NCBI RefSeq assembly: GCF_024752355.1
Contig: NZ_JANTHZ010000001.1
Coordinates: forward strand, 1 to 64,000
DNA length: 64,000 nucleotides
Source: Ancylobacter mangrovi
GTDB lineage: Bacteria > Pseudomonadota > Alphaproteobacteria > Rhizobiales > Xanthobacteraceae
Reading direction: 5' to 3'
Shown: piece after piece, positions 29,399-38,115 of the stretch
Numbering within the stretch: position 1 is the first letter of the stretch
Layout: every line of letters begins with the position of its first letter
Position numbers and translations under genes: made by a program
Notes under the pieces: model-generated
Told to the model about the DNA's origin: nothing
What the model saw: only the letters and a program-made list of their open reading frames with translations
Databases searched by the model: none

Positions 29399-30130
29399 TC
29401 AGGCCGCGTGGCGGCGGCGCTGGATCATGTTCAGCATCTCGACGCCGGCGGAGAACGCCATCGCCGTGTAGATGTAGCCCTTCGAGACGTGGGCGCCGAA
29501 ACCCTCGGCGATAAGCGTAGTGCCGATCAGCAGAAGGAAGCCGAGCGCCAGCATCACGATGGAGGGATTGCGGTTGATGAAGTTCGCCAGCGGGCCCGCC
29601 GCGAACAGCATGGTGAGCACCGCCACGATGACCGCCACCACCATGATCGGGATGTGGTCGGTCATGCCGACCGCGGTGATGATGCTGTCGACCGAGAACA
29701 CGAGGTCCAGGATCAGAATCTGCACGATCGCCGCGCCGAAGCCCATAGAAAGCGACCCTCCCTCCATGGCGTCCTGCTCGTCCGGCGGCGCCATGGCGTG
29801 ATGGATCTCCTTGGTCGCCTTCCACACCAGGAACAGGCCGCCACCGATCAGGATCATGTCCCGCCAGGAGAAGGGCTGGTCGAACAGGGTGAACACCGGC
29901 TCCGTGAGCTGGACGATGATCGCCACCGTGCTGAGCAGGCCGAGCCGCATGATGAGCGCCAGCCCGATGCCGATCCGGCGGGCGCGCGGACGGATGTCGG
30001 GGGGCAGCTTGTTGGTCAGGATCGAGATGAACAGCAGGTTGTCGATGCCGAGCACGACTTCCATCGCGATCAGCGTCACCAGCGCCGCCCAGGCCGCCGG
30101 GCTGACGGCAAGTTCGATCAGATAATCCAC
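29399..30130 (-). CDS. TerC family integral membrane protein
   Basis: 243 residues with about seven transmembrane helices. The TerC signature of two acidic motifs is intact: [19 protein letters not shown] near residue 20 and [18 protein letters not shown] in the middle. A charged cytosolic loop ([16 protein letters not shown]) separates helices four and five. Family members are linked to tellurium resistance, manganese export and metal loading of secreted proteins; the role here is not known. GTG at 30130 is chosen for the strong GGGGGGAG in front; the frame upstream lacks membrane-like sequence. Confidence 0.9.
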   Translation of the reverse strand: MDYLIELAVSPAAWAALVTLIAMEVVLGIDNLLFISILTNKLPPDIRPRARRIGIGLALIMRLGLLSTVAIIVQLTEPVFTLFDQPFSWRDMILIGGGLFLVWKATKEIHHAMAPPDEQDAMEGGSLSMGFGAAIVQILILDLVFSVDSIITAVGMTDHIPIMVVAVIVAVLTMLFAAGPLANFINRNPSIVMLALGFLLLIGTTLIAEGFGAHVSKGYIYTAMAFSAGVEMLNMIQRRRHAA

Positions 30131-30573
30131 CGGATCACTCCCCCCAGGTCGAGACACCGTCCCGCATCGCGCGACGCGGCGCGGGCACGGGATCACGGTA
30201 CAGGAAACAACGCTTCATGAGCGGACACGACTCCAGCCGGCGCGACATCGGAAAAGCGATCCGACATCACGCGAACGCCGGCTCGGCTCGCGTCAGAGGG
30301 GCCCGGATCAACGGGTAGGCGGAATTTAGGCCACCCCTGCCGCAACGCCAGCGAAACCGGACATGACAGATTGTCGCACCCCTATCCACGCACCCCTTGC
30401 CGGCACCTGCGGCAATGTTGAACGGAATCGACGCCCCTCTTGTCTTCATCCGACAGCATCCCCTGCCCCTACGCGCGGCGCTTTGTGGGCCCGAAAGCTC
30501 GTGTCATCGTCCGTTCATCGCGCCTCACTAGAGCGGACGCGGTTCCGCCCCCCGGGGGCTAAGGGAGGTTCAA
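30131..30573. other. Divergent intergenic region of terC and the ABC operon
   Basis: 443 bases with no supportable gene. It must carry the promoters of terC (minus) and of the binding-protein operon (plus). The best plus candidate, TTGAAC near 30418 with a 17-base spacer to TGTCTT, is too weak to annotate. AGGGAGGTT at 30564-30571 is the ribosome-binding site of the binding protein. Confidence 0.5.
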
Positions 30574-31701
30574 ATGTCTCGTTTTTCCCGTCGCGACCTG
30601 ATGAAGGCCAGTGCCTTCGCCCTCGCCGCCCCGGTGGTGCTGCGCGCGCATGACGCGCTCGCCACCTCCGGCTCGGTCGACGTCTATGCGTGGGGTGACT
30701 ATTTCGACAAGAACACCGTGCTGGCCGACTTCACCAACGCCACCGGCGTCAAGGTGAACCTGTCGACCTACGGCTCGAACGAAGAGGCCGAGAACAAGCT
30801 TCGCGCCGCCGGCGGCAAGGGCTTCGACCTGCTCTTCCCCTCGGTCGACACCGGCCCGAACTACTACAAGGACAACCTGCTGCAGCCGATCGACGAGAAG
30901 AAGTTCAAGGTCGACCAGGTCATCCCCTCGATCTACCGCAACTCGCTCACGCTCGGCGCCGCCTATCGCGGCAAGCGCTACCTGGTGCCCTTCGACTGGG
31001 GCACGGAAGGCGTGACCTGGGATTCGACCAAGTTCCCCGGCAAGAAGTCCGGCGAAATCTCCTATGGCGACATGTGGATGCCGGCCAACCCGAAGCAGAC
31101 CGCCATCCGCCAGAAGTCGGTGTTCAACGGCGTCGCCCTCTATCTCGACGCCAACGGCACGCTGCCGTCGAACCGCGGCCTCGACCTGTACAAGTCCGAG
31201 GCTGACTCCCGCCGCGTCTTCGAGGGCTGCCTGAAGTTCATCGTCGAGCACAAGGGCGACATCGGCGCGTTCTGGAACAACGCCACCGAGGCGACCGCGG
31301 CCTTCACCGACGCCGGCTGCACCATCGGCCAGACCTGGGACACCACCGGCATCCTGCTCCACCGCAACGTCGACAAGAAGTGGAGCTACGGCATGCCGAA
31401 GGAAGGCGGCCTCGCCTGGACCGACACGCTGGCCATGCCGGCCGGCGCGGCCAATGTCGAGCAGGCCTACGCGCTGGCGAACTTCCTCTACCAGCCGGAG
31501 ATCGGCGCCAAGTTCTCCAACACCACCGGCTACAATTCCTGCGCCAAGGGCTCCTCGGAGTTCCTCTCCGACGAGGCGCGCTCCGCCTTCGAGGCCGCCT
31601 ATCCGGGCGACACCATCGACAACCTGTTCTGGTGGCCGATGCAGACGGACTTCTACGCCAAGCTGCGCGGCGAGTACGTCGAGAAGCTGACCAACGCCTG
31701 A
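30574..31701 (+). CDS. ABC transporter substrate-binding protein, polyamine (PotD) type
   Basis: Periplasmic binding protein of 375 residues. It has a twin-arginine signal (SRRDLMKASAFALAAPVVL, cleavage near ALA-TS) instead of the usual Sec signal, suggesting folding before export. The mature part starts VDVYAWGDYFDKNTVLADF and continues as a PotD/PotF-like fold (GFDLLFPSVDTGPNYYKD, DTLAMPAGAANVEQAYALANFL). Four mature cysteines occur, two of them in EGCLKF and DAGCTI. Polyamine is the family default; the ligand could be another cation or amino acid. First gene of the operon with the ATPase and two permeases. Confidence 0.88.
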   Translation: MSRFSRRDLMKASAFALAAPVVLRAHDALATSGSVDVYAWGDYFDKNTVLADFTNATGVKVNLSTYGSNEEAENKLRAAGGKGFDLLFPSVDTGPNYYKDNLLQPIDEKKFKVDQVIPSIYRNSLTLGAAYRGKRYLVPFDWGTEGVTWDSTKFPGKKSGEISYGDMWMPANPKQTAIRQKSVFNGVALYLDANGTLPSNRGLDLYKSEADSRRVFEGCLKFIVEHKGDIGAFWNNATEATAAFTDAGCTIGQTWDTTGILLHRNVDKKWSYGMPKEGGLAWTDTLAMPAGAANVEQAYALANFLYQPEIGAKFSNTTGYNSCAKGSSEFLSDEARSAFEAAYPGDTIDNLFWWPMQTDFYAKLRGEYVEKLTNA

Positions 31702-31721
31702 CCGGCGTTCCCTCCAGCCAA

Positions 31722-31804
31722 CGTCATCCCCGGGCGGGTCCCGGGGATCCACGCCAGCTCGGATGGCCCCCGACGACGTGGAAGGCCGGGACATGCCCGG
31801 CCTT
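31722..31804. repeat. Pair of palindromes resembling an extragenic repeat
   Basis: Two perfect 9-bp hairpins, each with a 5-base loop: ATCCCCGGG (31726-31734) with CCCGGGGAT (31740-31748), and AAGGCCGGG (31782-31790) with CCCGGCCTT (31796-31804). The arrangement resembles the repetitive palindromes common between alphaproteobacterial genes. It lies between the binding-protein stop and the ATPase. No second copy was noticed in this window. Confidence 0.55.
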
Positions 31805-31834
31805 GGCGGCGAACACGGCGCCGATGGCGATCCC

Positions 31835-32911
31835 ATGCGCGGCAAGGACGTACGTCTCGACAAGGTGTCGATCCGCTTCGGCGAGGCGACAGCGGTTCAT
31901 CCCACCGACCTGTCCATCCATGCGGGCGAGTTCTTCTCCATCCTCGGGCCGTCCGGCTGCGGCAAGACCACGATCCTGCGCACCATTTCCGGCTTCATCC
32001 ACCCCACCGAGGGCCGGGTGCTGATCGGCGGCGAGGACATGGCGGGCAAGGAGCCCAATGAGCGCCCCACCGCGCTGATCTTCCAGAACCTCGCGCTGTT
32101 CCCCTTGATGAGCGTCGCCGAGAACGTCGCCTTCGGGCTCGAGGCGCGTGGCATCGGCAAGGCCGAGCGGCTGAAGCGCGCGCAGGAGCTGCTGGAGTTG
32201 GTGGCGCTCGGCGGGTTCGGCGACAAGAAGCCCGCGGACCTGTCCGGCGGCCAGCGCCAGCGCGTGGCGATCGCCCGCGCGCTCGCGGTCGAGCCCTCCG
32301 TGCTGCTGCTCGACGAGCCGCTCTCCGCGCTCGACCTCAAGCTGCGCCAGCACATGCGCACCGAGCTGCGCGCGATCCAGCGGCGGGTCGGCATCACCTT
32401 CATCTACATTACCCACGATCAGGGTGAGGCGCTCGCCATGTCCGACCGCGTGGCGGTGATGAGCCGGGGCCGGCTGGAGCAGGTCGCGGAAGCCGACATG
32501 CTCTACGCCGATCCCGCCACGCCCTTCGTCGCCACCTTCGTCGGCGAGCAGAACGTGCTGCGCGGCCGGGTCGCGACGCTCGCCGGCGGCGAGGCCGGCG
32601 TCGACACGCCGGTCGGCCGGCTGCAGGGCCGGACCAGCGGCACGCTGTCGGTCGGCGACGAGGCGCTGGTCATGGTGCGGCCCGAGCGCATCGCGCTCGC
32701 CGGCACCGGCGAGAACAGCTTCCCCGCGCGCCTCGTCTCGCGCAGCCTCGAAGGGCCCTCGGTCAATCTCGACTGCGCCGCCGCCGACCAGCAGTTCATG
32801 GTGACGCTGCCCAACGGCCCGGCGATCCGCGAGCTGCCCGAAGAGCTCTCGCTCTCCTTCGGCCGACAGGATGCGCTGGTGTTCCCGGTGGGAGCGCTCG
32901 CCAATGGGTAG
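31835..32911 (+). CDS. ABC transporter ATP-binding protein, PotA type
   Basis: ATPase of about 358 residues. Walker A is LGPSGCGKTT, the Q-loop LIFQNLALFP, the signature [16 protein letters not shown], Walker B VLLLDEPLSALD and the switch histidine THDQGEA. A TOBE domain fills the C-terminal 110 residues. ATG at 31835 gives the family-typical N-terminus (RGKDVRLDKVSIRFG). In-frame starts at 31763 and 31793 are possible, but both fall in or next to the palindromic element at 31722-31804, and the one at 31793 has GGAAGG upstream. The stop overlaps the next gene by 8 bases. Confidence 0.93.
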   Translation: MRGKDVRLDKVSIRFGEATAVHPTDLSIHAGEFFSILGPSGCGKTTILRTISGFIHPTEGRVLIGGEDMAGKEPNERPTALIFQNLALFPLMSVAENVAFGLEARGIGKAERLKRAQELLELVALGGFGDKKPADLSGGQRQRVAIARALAVEPSVLLLDEPLSALDLKLRQHMRTELRAIQRRVGITFIYITHDQGEALAMSDRVAVMSRGRLEQVAEADMLYADPATPFVATFVGEQNVLRGRVATLAGGEAGVDTPVGRLQGRTSGTLSVGDEALVMVRPERIALAGTGENSFPARLVSRSLEGPSVNLDCAAADQQFMVTLPNGPAIRELPEELSLSFGRQDALVFPVGALANG

Positions 32912-33941
32912 CCTCGCCCGCGCCTACGGCAAGCCGCTCGCAACGCTGATCGCGCTCATCACCGTCATCTGGATCCTCGCCCTGATCCTCGTGCCGCTCG
33001 GCGCGATGGTGCAGCAGTCGCTGTGGTGGCGCGACGCCAAGGGCAGCGTCTCGCTGACCATCGACCGGCTCTACAACGACATCGCGGTGCTGGAGCTCGA
33101 CCAGGGCAACGCCACCGACCCGGCCAAGAAGGCGGCGATCGAGGCCCAGCTCGCGGCCAAGCAGGCCGAGGTGACCGAGCTCGAGGCGCAGGAGAAGAAC
33201 CCGCCTAAGACCTACGGCTTCGCCAACTTCACCCGCATGAGCTCGCTGCACTTCTACATCTTCGTGCGCACCATCATCTACGCGCTGATGGTGACGCTGC
33301 TGGCGCTCGTCGTGTGCTACCCGGTGGCCTATGTGGTGGCGCTGGCCTCGGGGCCGCGCAAGGCGGTCATCCTGATGGTCTGCCTGATCGTACCCTACGC
33401 CATCAACGAATTGCTGCGCGTCTATGCCTGGCTGATGATCCTCGACTATCGCGGGGTCATCAACGGCATCCTCGGCTGGCTCGGCATCGTCGACCTCGAC
33501 AATCGCGGCTGGATCCCGTTCCTCGAGAATCCCTCCGCCGTGTTCCTGGCGATGATCTACACCTACGTGCTGTTCATGGTGTTCCCGATGGTGAACACGC
33601 TGGAGACGCTCGACCGCAACCAGATCGAGGCGGCGCGCGACCTCGGCGCCTCGACCGTGCGCATCCATCGCCGGGTGATTATCCCCCACGCCAAGCCGGG
33701 CATCGCGGTCGGCTGCATCATGACCTTCATGCTCTCGGCCGGTTCCTATTCGGTGCCCTCGATCATGACCCGCGGCCAGGGCGGGGACTGGTTCAGCCAG
33801 CTCGTCTACCGGCAGTTCTACGAGAGCAACAACTGGAACATGGGCTCGGCCTATGCGGTGTCGCTGCTGGTCGTGTGCACGATCTTCATCCTGATCATGA
33901 TGCGCCTGTTCGGCGTCGGACTGAGGGACATCGCGAAATGA
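32904..33941 (+). CDS. ABC transporter permease, PotB type, with a coiled-coil-like loop
   Basis: Inner-membrane permease of 345 residues. After TM1 (about residues 12-34) a charged periplasmic segment runs to about residue 110. Its part from residue 57 to 100 is rich in Glu, Lys, Ala and Leu (LYNDIAVLELDQG, KKAAIEAQLAAKQAEVTELEA), like a short helical hairpin. Five more helices follow. The EAA coupling motif is EAARDLGASTVRIHRRVIIP. The gene overlaps the ATPase by 8 bp and the next permease by 4 bp (ATGA), so translation is coupled. Confidence 0.92.
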   Translation: MGSLARAYGKPLATLIALITVIWILALILVPLGAMVQQSLWWRDAKGSVSLTIDRLYNDIAVLELDQGNATDPAKKAAIEAQLAAKQAEVTELEAQEKNPPKTYGFANFTRMSSLHFYIFVRTIIYALMVTLLALVVCYPVAYVVALASGPRKAVILMVCLIVPYAINELLRVYAWLMILDYRGVINGILGWLGIVDLDNRGWIPFLENPSAVFLAMIYTYVLFMVFPMVNTLETLDRNQIEAARDLGASTVRIHRRVIIPHAKPGIAVGCIMTFMLSAGSYSVPSIMTRGQGGDWFSQLVYRQFYESNNWNMGSAYAVSLLVVCTIFILIMMRLFGVGLRDIAK

Positions 33942-34738
33942 GCGCCTCCGCCGCCGACAGCCGGTCCGCCCAGCTCGTGCTCAACATCTATGTCGGGCTG
34001 TTCGTGCTCTATCTCTTCCTGCCGCTGGCGGTGATGTCGGCGGCGGCGTTCAACTCCTACGACTACCCCTCGGTGACGCAGTGGCGCGGCTTCACGCTGG
34101 AATGGTTCGTCGCCCTCGCCCACGACCAGCGCCTGCTGCAGGGGCTGGTGAACTCGGTGCTGGTGGCGCTGGGCGTGATCGTGGTGTCGATCCCCGCCGG
34201 CCTGTCGGGTGCGCTCATCCTCACCCGGCTCGGCCAGCGCTCCGGCACGATGCTCTATTCGGTGCTGGTCTCGCCGGTGCTGACGCCGGGCATCATCCTC
34301 GGCATTTCCAGCCTGATCTTCTGGCGCCAGTTCGGCGTCGCCGGCGGCCTGTTCGTCGCGGTGATGGCGCAGTCGAGCTTCATCGCCTCCTACGCCATGC
34401 TGCTGTTCCTCGCCCGGCTGCAGCGCCAGGACCGCACGCTGGAGGAGGCCGCGCTCGACCTCGGCGCCAGCCATACCATGGTGTTCCGGCGCATCACCCT
34501 GCCCTTCCTCGCGCCGACCTGCTTCACCGCCGCGGTCGTCGCTTTCCTGCAATCGTTCGAGAACTACAACACGACCGTCTTCGCCATCGGCGGCGAGTGG
34601 ACGCTGGTGACCGAGATCGCCTCGCGCATGCGCTTCGGGCTTTCACCTGTCATCAATGTCGTGGGGGTGATCTTCGTCGTGGTGACGCTGCTGGCCGCGA
34701 CGAGCTATGTGGTGTTGAGGGGCAAGCCGAAGCGCTGA
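33938..34738 (+). CDS. ABC transporter permease, PotC type
   Basis: Second permease of the operon, 266 residues and about six transmembrane helices. The EAA motif is EEAALDLGASHTMVFRRITLP, facing the ATPase. The N-terminus MSASAADSRSAQ is cytosolic, followed by TM1 (LVLNIYVGLFVLYLFLPLA). ATG at 33938 overlaps the preceding stop in an ATGA junction. Together with the preceding genes it forms a complete importer. Confidence 0.92.
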   Translation: MSASAADSRSAQLVLNIYVGLFVLYLFLPLAVMSAAAFNSYDYPSVTQWRGFTLEWFVALAHDQRLLQGLVNSVLVALGVIVVSIPAGLSGALILTRLGQRSGTMLYSVLVSPVLTPGIILGISSLIFWRQFGVAGGLFVAVMAQSSFIASYAMLLFLARLQRQDRTLEEAALDLGASHTMVFRRITLPFLAPTCFTAAVVAFLQSFENYNTTVFAIGGEWTLVTEIASRMRFGLSPVINVVGVIFVVVTLLAATSYVVLRGKPKR

Positions 34739-34778
34739 CCGCGCGGCGCGCCCTGTCAGGTTCGAGGGGCGTTCCAAT

Positions 34779-35360
34779 ATGAAGTCTGCCTATGCCGCCG
34801 CGGTCGTGGCCGTTCTGTTCGGGGGACCGGCCTTCGCCGCGGAGAACGAACTCGGCGTGTCGATCACGACCCAGCGCGAGCCGAACGACTTCAACGCCAG
34901 CAAGGCGACGGTGACCGGCGTCAGCTACGGGCACACCTTCGACAACAACGTCGTCGCCGCGCTCACGAGCAAATATTACGACATCTCCGGCACCGATGCC
35001 TGGGACCTGAAATCCGAGGCCGGGCTCGGCTACAAGTTCGTGCTCTCGGAGGCGTTCTCGATCACCGGCATCGCCGCGCTCGGCAGCAATGTGCAGAGCG
35101 CGGGGCCGGACTTTCCCTATTACTCGCTGACGGCTTCCGCGGACTGGAAGGTCACGCCGATCGTCACATGGTCGATCGTCAACCTGCGCTACCGCAACGC
35201 CTTCGACACGGCCTACGATTTCGACACGCCCGCGGTCGGCACCTCGCTCGGCTTCCGGATCGACAAGGCCAACTCGGTCTCGGTCGGCTTTACCCGCGAA
35301 TGGGCCAACGGCAAGGTGTCCGACAACGAGATCGGGCTCGGCTACAAATATCACTTCTAG
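34779..35360 (+). CDS. Outer-membrane beta-barrel-like protein
   Basis: 193 residues with a signal peptide (MKSAYAAAVVAVLFGGPAFA-AE). The mature part is built from alternating strands (TGVSYGHTFDNN, SEAGLGYKFVLSEAF, WSIVNLRYRNAFD, NSVSVGFTREW) and ends in the aromatic GLGYKYHF. A terminal phenylalanine is typical of outer-membrane barrels assembled by Bam. The size fits an eight-strand barrel. It lies 40 bp after the permease gene and might be cotranscribed. No specific family or substrate can be named. Confidence 0.75.
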   Translation: MKSAYAAAVVAVLFGGPAFAAENELGVSITTQREPNDFNASKATVTGVSYGHTFDNNVVAALTSKYYDISGTDAWDLKSEAGLGYKFVLSEAFSITGIAALGSNVQSAGPDFPYYSLTASADWKVTPIVTWSIVNLRYRNAFDTAYDFDTPAVGTSLGFRIDKANSVSVGFTREWANGKVSDNEIGLGYKYHF

Positions 35361-35469
35361 GCAGCCTCTCACCCGAACGTGAAGCGCGGCGCCGTGACCG
35401 GCTGACGTAGCGCCACTAGCCTGCGCCGGCCTGCCCCCTCGGGCGGCTCTTGCAGCCATGGAGCCCGCA

Positions 35470-36468
35470 ATGACGAACCTCTCCCGCCGCCACATCCTCG
35501 CCGGGGGCGCCGCCCTGCCGGCCCTTGCCGCCACGCTTCCGCTGGCCTCCGGCGTGCTCGCGCCGAGCCCGGCCGCGGCGCAGACCGGCTCCGGCCAGCA
35601 GGTGCCGGGCCTCTACCGCTACAAGGTCGGCGACATCGAGGTCACGGTGGCCAATGACGGCGCCCGCAGCTTCCCGCTCCCGGAGGGCTTCGTGAAGAAC
35701 GCCAGCCGCGACGAGGTGAACGCGGCGCTGGAAGCCGCCTTCATGCCGAAGGACACGATGACGATCCAGTTCAACCCGCTGCTGCTGAGCACCGGCGGCA
35801 AGCTGGTGCTGATCGACACCGGCAACGGCCCGCAGGGCGGCAACGCGCCGGTCGGCAAGCTGCCCGCCAACCTCGCCTGGGCCGGGGTGAAGCCGGCCGA
35901 TATCGACACCGTGGTCATCTCCCATTTCCACGGCGACCACATCAACGGCCTGCGCGCCACCGACGGCGCCCTGGCCTTCCCCAATGCCGAGATCCTGGTC
36001 CCGGCGGCGGAGTGGTCCTACTGGATGGACGACGGCGAGATGAGCCGCGCGCCGGAAGGGCTGCAGGGCAACTTCAAGAACGCCCGCCGCATCTTCAAGG
36101 ACATCGACAGCCGCGTCACCAGGTATGAATGGGACAAGGAGATCGCGCCCGGCCTCACCTCGGTGGAAGCGGTCGGCCACACGCCCGGCCACACCGCCTT
36201 CGTGCTGGCGGACGGCGACGAGAAGCTGTTCATCCAGTCCGACACCACCAACCTGCCGGCGCTGTTCGCGGTGCATCCCGAATGGCAGGTGCAGTTCGAC
36301 ATGGACGGGCCGAAGGCGATCGAGACCCGCAAGCGCATCTACGACATGGTGGCGGCCGACCGGCTGCCGATCACCGGCTATCACTACACCTTCCCCGCCC
36401 TCGGCCATGTGCGCCGCAACGACGGCGGCTACGAGCTGGTGCCGGCGATCTGGAATCCGGTGCTCTGA
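35470..36468 (+). CDS. Tat-exported metallo-beta-lactamase-fold hydrolase
   Basis: 332 residues. A twin-arginine signal (LSRRHILAGGAALPALAA) suggests export of a folded, metal-loaded enzyme. The metal-binding motif HFHGDH is at about residues 152-157. Further ligands are likely in EAVGHTPGHTAFVL, QSDTTN and the late YHYTFPALGHV. The overall pattern fits the MBL-fold lactonase/alkylsulfatase-like group; the substrate is not predictable. ATG at 35470 is favoured over 35458 because the GGAG within the longer frame sits six bases before it. Confidence 0.87.
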   Translation: MTNLSRRHILAGGAALPALAATLPLASGVLAPSPAAAQTGSGQQVPGLYRYKVGDIEVTVANDGARSFPLPEGFVKNASRDEVNAALEAAFMPKDTMTIQFNPLLLSTGGKLVLIDTGNGPQGGNAPVGKLPANLAWAGVKPADIDTVVISHFHGDHINGLRATDGALAFPNAEILVPAAEWSYWMDDGEMSRAPEGLQGNFKNARRIFKDIDSRVTRYEWDKEIAPGLTSVEAVGHTPGHTAFVLADGDEKLFIQSDTTNLPALFAVHPEWQVQFDMDGPKAIETRKRIYDMVAADRLPITGYHYTFPALGHVRRNDGGYELVPAIWNPVL

Positions 36469-36568
36469 GCCGGTAGCCCTTCCTTTCCCGATCCCATCCG
36501 ACCCGAACTTGGCAAGGTGCGGGGGCGCGGCTATGTCTCGCCTCCGCATACCAGCCCCGAGGACGACC

Positions 36569-36829
36569 ATGACCGACACCGTGCCCGGCACCCTGCCCGA
36601 CCGACTCTCCAGCGACCCGAACAGCCCGTTCTATGACGAGGAGCTGCTCGCCCGCGGCGTCGGCATCCGCTTCAAGGGGGTCGAGAAGACCAATGTCGAG
36701 GAATACTGCGTCAGCGAGGGCTGGGTCCGGGTCGCCGTCGGCAAGGCGAAGGACCGCGCCGGCAACCCGATGACGGTGAAGCTCAAGGGCGCGGTCGAGC
36801 CCTATCTGCAGGACAAGCCGGAAGGCTGA
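36569..36829 (+). CDS. DUF3297 family protein
   Basis: Small soluble protein of 86 residues starting MTDTVPGTLPDRLSSDPNSPFYDEELLARGVGIRFKG. The segments EYCVSEGWVRVAVGKAKDR and GNPMTVKLKGAVEPYL match the DUF3297 family as I remember it, a short protein widespread in Proteobacteria with no known function. ATG at 36569 has GAGGACG in front. Single gene. Confidence 0.85.
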   Translation: MTDTVPGTLPDRLSSDPNSPFYDEELLARGVGIRFKGVEKTNVEEYCVSEGWVRVAVGKAKDRAGNPMTVKLKGAVEPYLQDKPEG

Positions 36830-36872
36830 GCAGCCACGGAACCGACGGTGCGGGCGGGCGGCCCGCTCGCCC

Positions 36873-36902
36873 CGTCGCTTATTCGCCCGTCGTTTATTCG
36901 CC
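36873..36902. repeat. 15-bp tandem duplication at the cutA 3' end
   Basis: CGTCGCTTATTCGCC (36873-36887) is followed directly by CGTCGTTTATTCGCC (36888-36902), one mismatch. The second unit contains the last codons and stop of cutA, so the first unit duplicates that end just outside the gene. Confidence 0.7.
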
Positions 36903-37232
36903 GGTCTCCTGCTCGATCCAGTCGAGATAGTCGGTGTCCCCGCCCGTGACGGGCAGGAACAGGATCGCCGGCATGTCGTAGGAATGGCGCGCCCTCACCG
37001 CCTGCGCCACCGCGTCGGCGAGGTCCTCTCGGGTCGCGAGGATCATCACCACCTCGTCCGCCCGCTCGATCTCGCCGCGCCAGCGATAGATCGAAACCAT
37101 GCCCGGCATTATATTGACGCAGGCGGCCAGCCCGTCGGCGACGATGGCGCGACCGGCGGCTTCGGCCTCGACGGCGCTCGGCCAGGTCGTATAGACCATC
37201 ATGGTGCCAAACTCGTCTTCCGGCGCCACCAT
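36894..37232 (-). CDS. cutA: Divalent-cation tolerance protein CutA
   Basis: 112-residue trimeric small protein of the CutA1 family. Typical segments: [59 protein letters not shown] in short pieces: a TTW strand, the LAACVNI turn with its cysteine, IYRWRGEIE, and the late [13 protein letters not shown]. The family has been linked to copper tolerance, but its molecular role is uncertain. ATG at 37232 has a G-run upstream; a later start at the MMVY residues is possible. It diverges from nadK with 28 bp between starts. Confidence 0.92.
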   Translation of the reverse strand: MVAPEDEFGTMMVYTTWPSAVEAEAAGRAIVADGLAACVNIMPGMVSIYRWRGEIERADEVVMILATREDLADAVAQAVRARHSYDMPAILFLPVTGGDTDYLDWIEQETGE

Positions 37233-37260
37233 ATCCACCCCCCTGCCCGGGCTCACATGC

Positions 37261-38079
37261 ATGAACGACGTCGCCCGCCCCACCCCGGAATCACCCGCGG
37301 ATGCTGACGCTGCGCCAGCATATGGCCGAATCGCCTTTGTCGCGAGCGAGGCACCGGACGCGCTCCACGCGCAGGCCCAGCTCGTCGCCCGCTACGGCAA
37401 CATCGCGCCGGAGGATGCCGACATCGTCGTCGCGCTCGGCGGCGACGGCTTCATGCTGCAGAGCCTGCACCGCTTCCGCGATACCGGCATCCCGATCTAC
37501 GGCATGAACCGGGGCTCGGTCGGCTTCCTGATGAACTCGTTCCGCCAGGAGGACCTGCCCGAGCGCATCGCCGCCGCGCAGCGAGTCGTCATCCATCCGC
37601 TGATGATGGAAGCGACCGACGTGAATGGGCGCCAGCATCGCGCGCCCGCCATCAACGAGGTGTCGCTGATCCGCCAGTCCTATCAGGCGGCCAAGCTGCG
37701 CATCGCCATCGACGGCAAGGTGCGCATGGAAGAGCTGATCTGCGACGGCGTGCTGGTGGCGACCCCGGCCGGCTCAACCGCCTACAACCTCTCCGCCCAG
37801 GGGCCGATCCTGCCGATCGGCACGCCACTGCTCGCGGTCACGCCGATCTCGGCGTTCCGGCCGCGGCGCTGGCGCGGCGCGCTGGTGCCGGACCGCGCAC
37901 GGGTCGACATCGCGGTGCTGGAATTCGAAAAGCGCCCGGTCAACGCCACGGCGGACCATTTCCAGGTGCTGAACGTGGTGGCGGTGCGGGCCAAGCTCGA
38001 CAACGCCTCGTCGATGACCATGCTGGTCGATCGGGATCATTCGATCGAGGAGCGCATCCTGCGCGAGCAGTTCGGCTGA
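37261..38079 (+). CDS. nadK: NAD kinase
   Basis: ATP-NAD kinase of 272 residues, making NADP in the cytosol. The GGDG motif lies in [12 protein letters not shown], with the aspartate as catalytic base. Other family motifs are [22 protein letters not shown] and [24 protein letters not shown] at 37261 is a reasonable start; a longer frame would overlap cutA. Single gene, convergent with the DUF2336 gene after it. Confidence 0.94.
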   Translation: MNDVARPTPESPADADAAPAYGRIAFVASEAPDALHAQAQLVARYGNIAPEDADIVVALGGDGFMLQSLHRFRDTGIPIYGMNRGSVGFLMNSFRQEDLPERIAAAQRVVIHPLMMEATDVNGRQHRAPAINEVSLIRQSYQAAKLRIAIDGKVRMEELICDGVLVATPAGSTAYNLSAQGPILPIGTPLLAVTPISAFRPRRWRGALVPDRARVDIAVLEFEKRPVNATADHFQVLNVVAVRAKLDNASSMTMLVDRDHSIEERILREQFG

Positions 38080-38115
38080 GGCCGAACCGCCGCCCTTTCC
38101 GAGAACGCACCGCCG

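Noticed and set aside
31763..31834. Longer N-terminus of the PotA-type ATPase
   Set aside because: The extra 24 residues are not family-like and are encoded by or next to the palindromic repeat; kept only as an alternative start.
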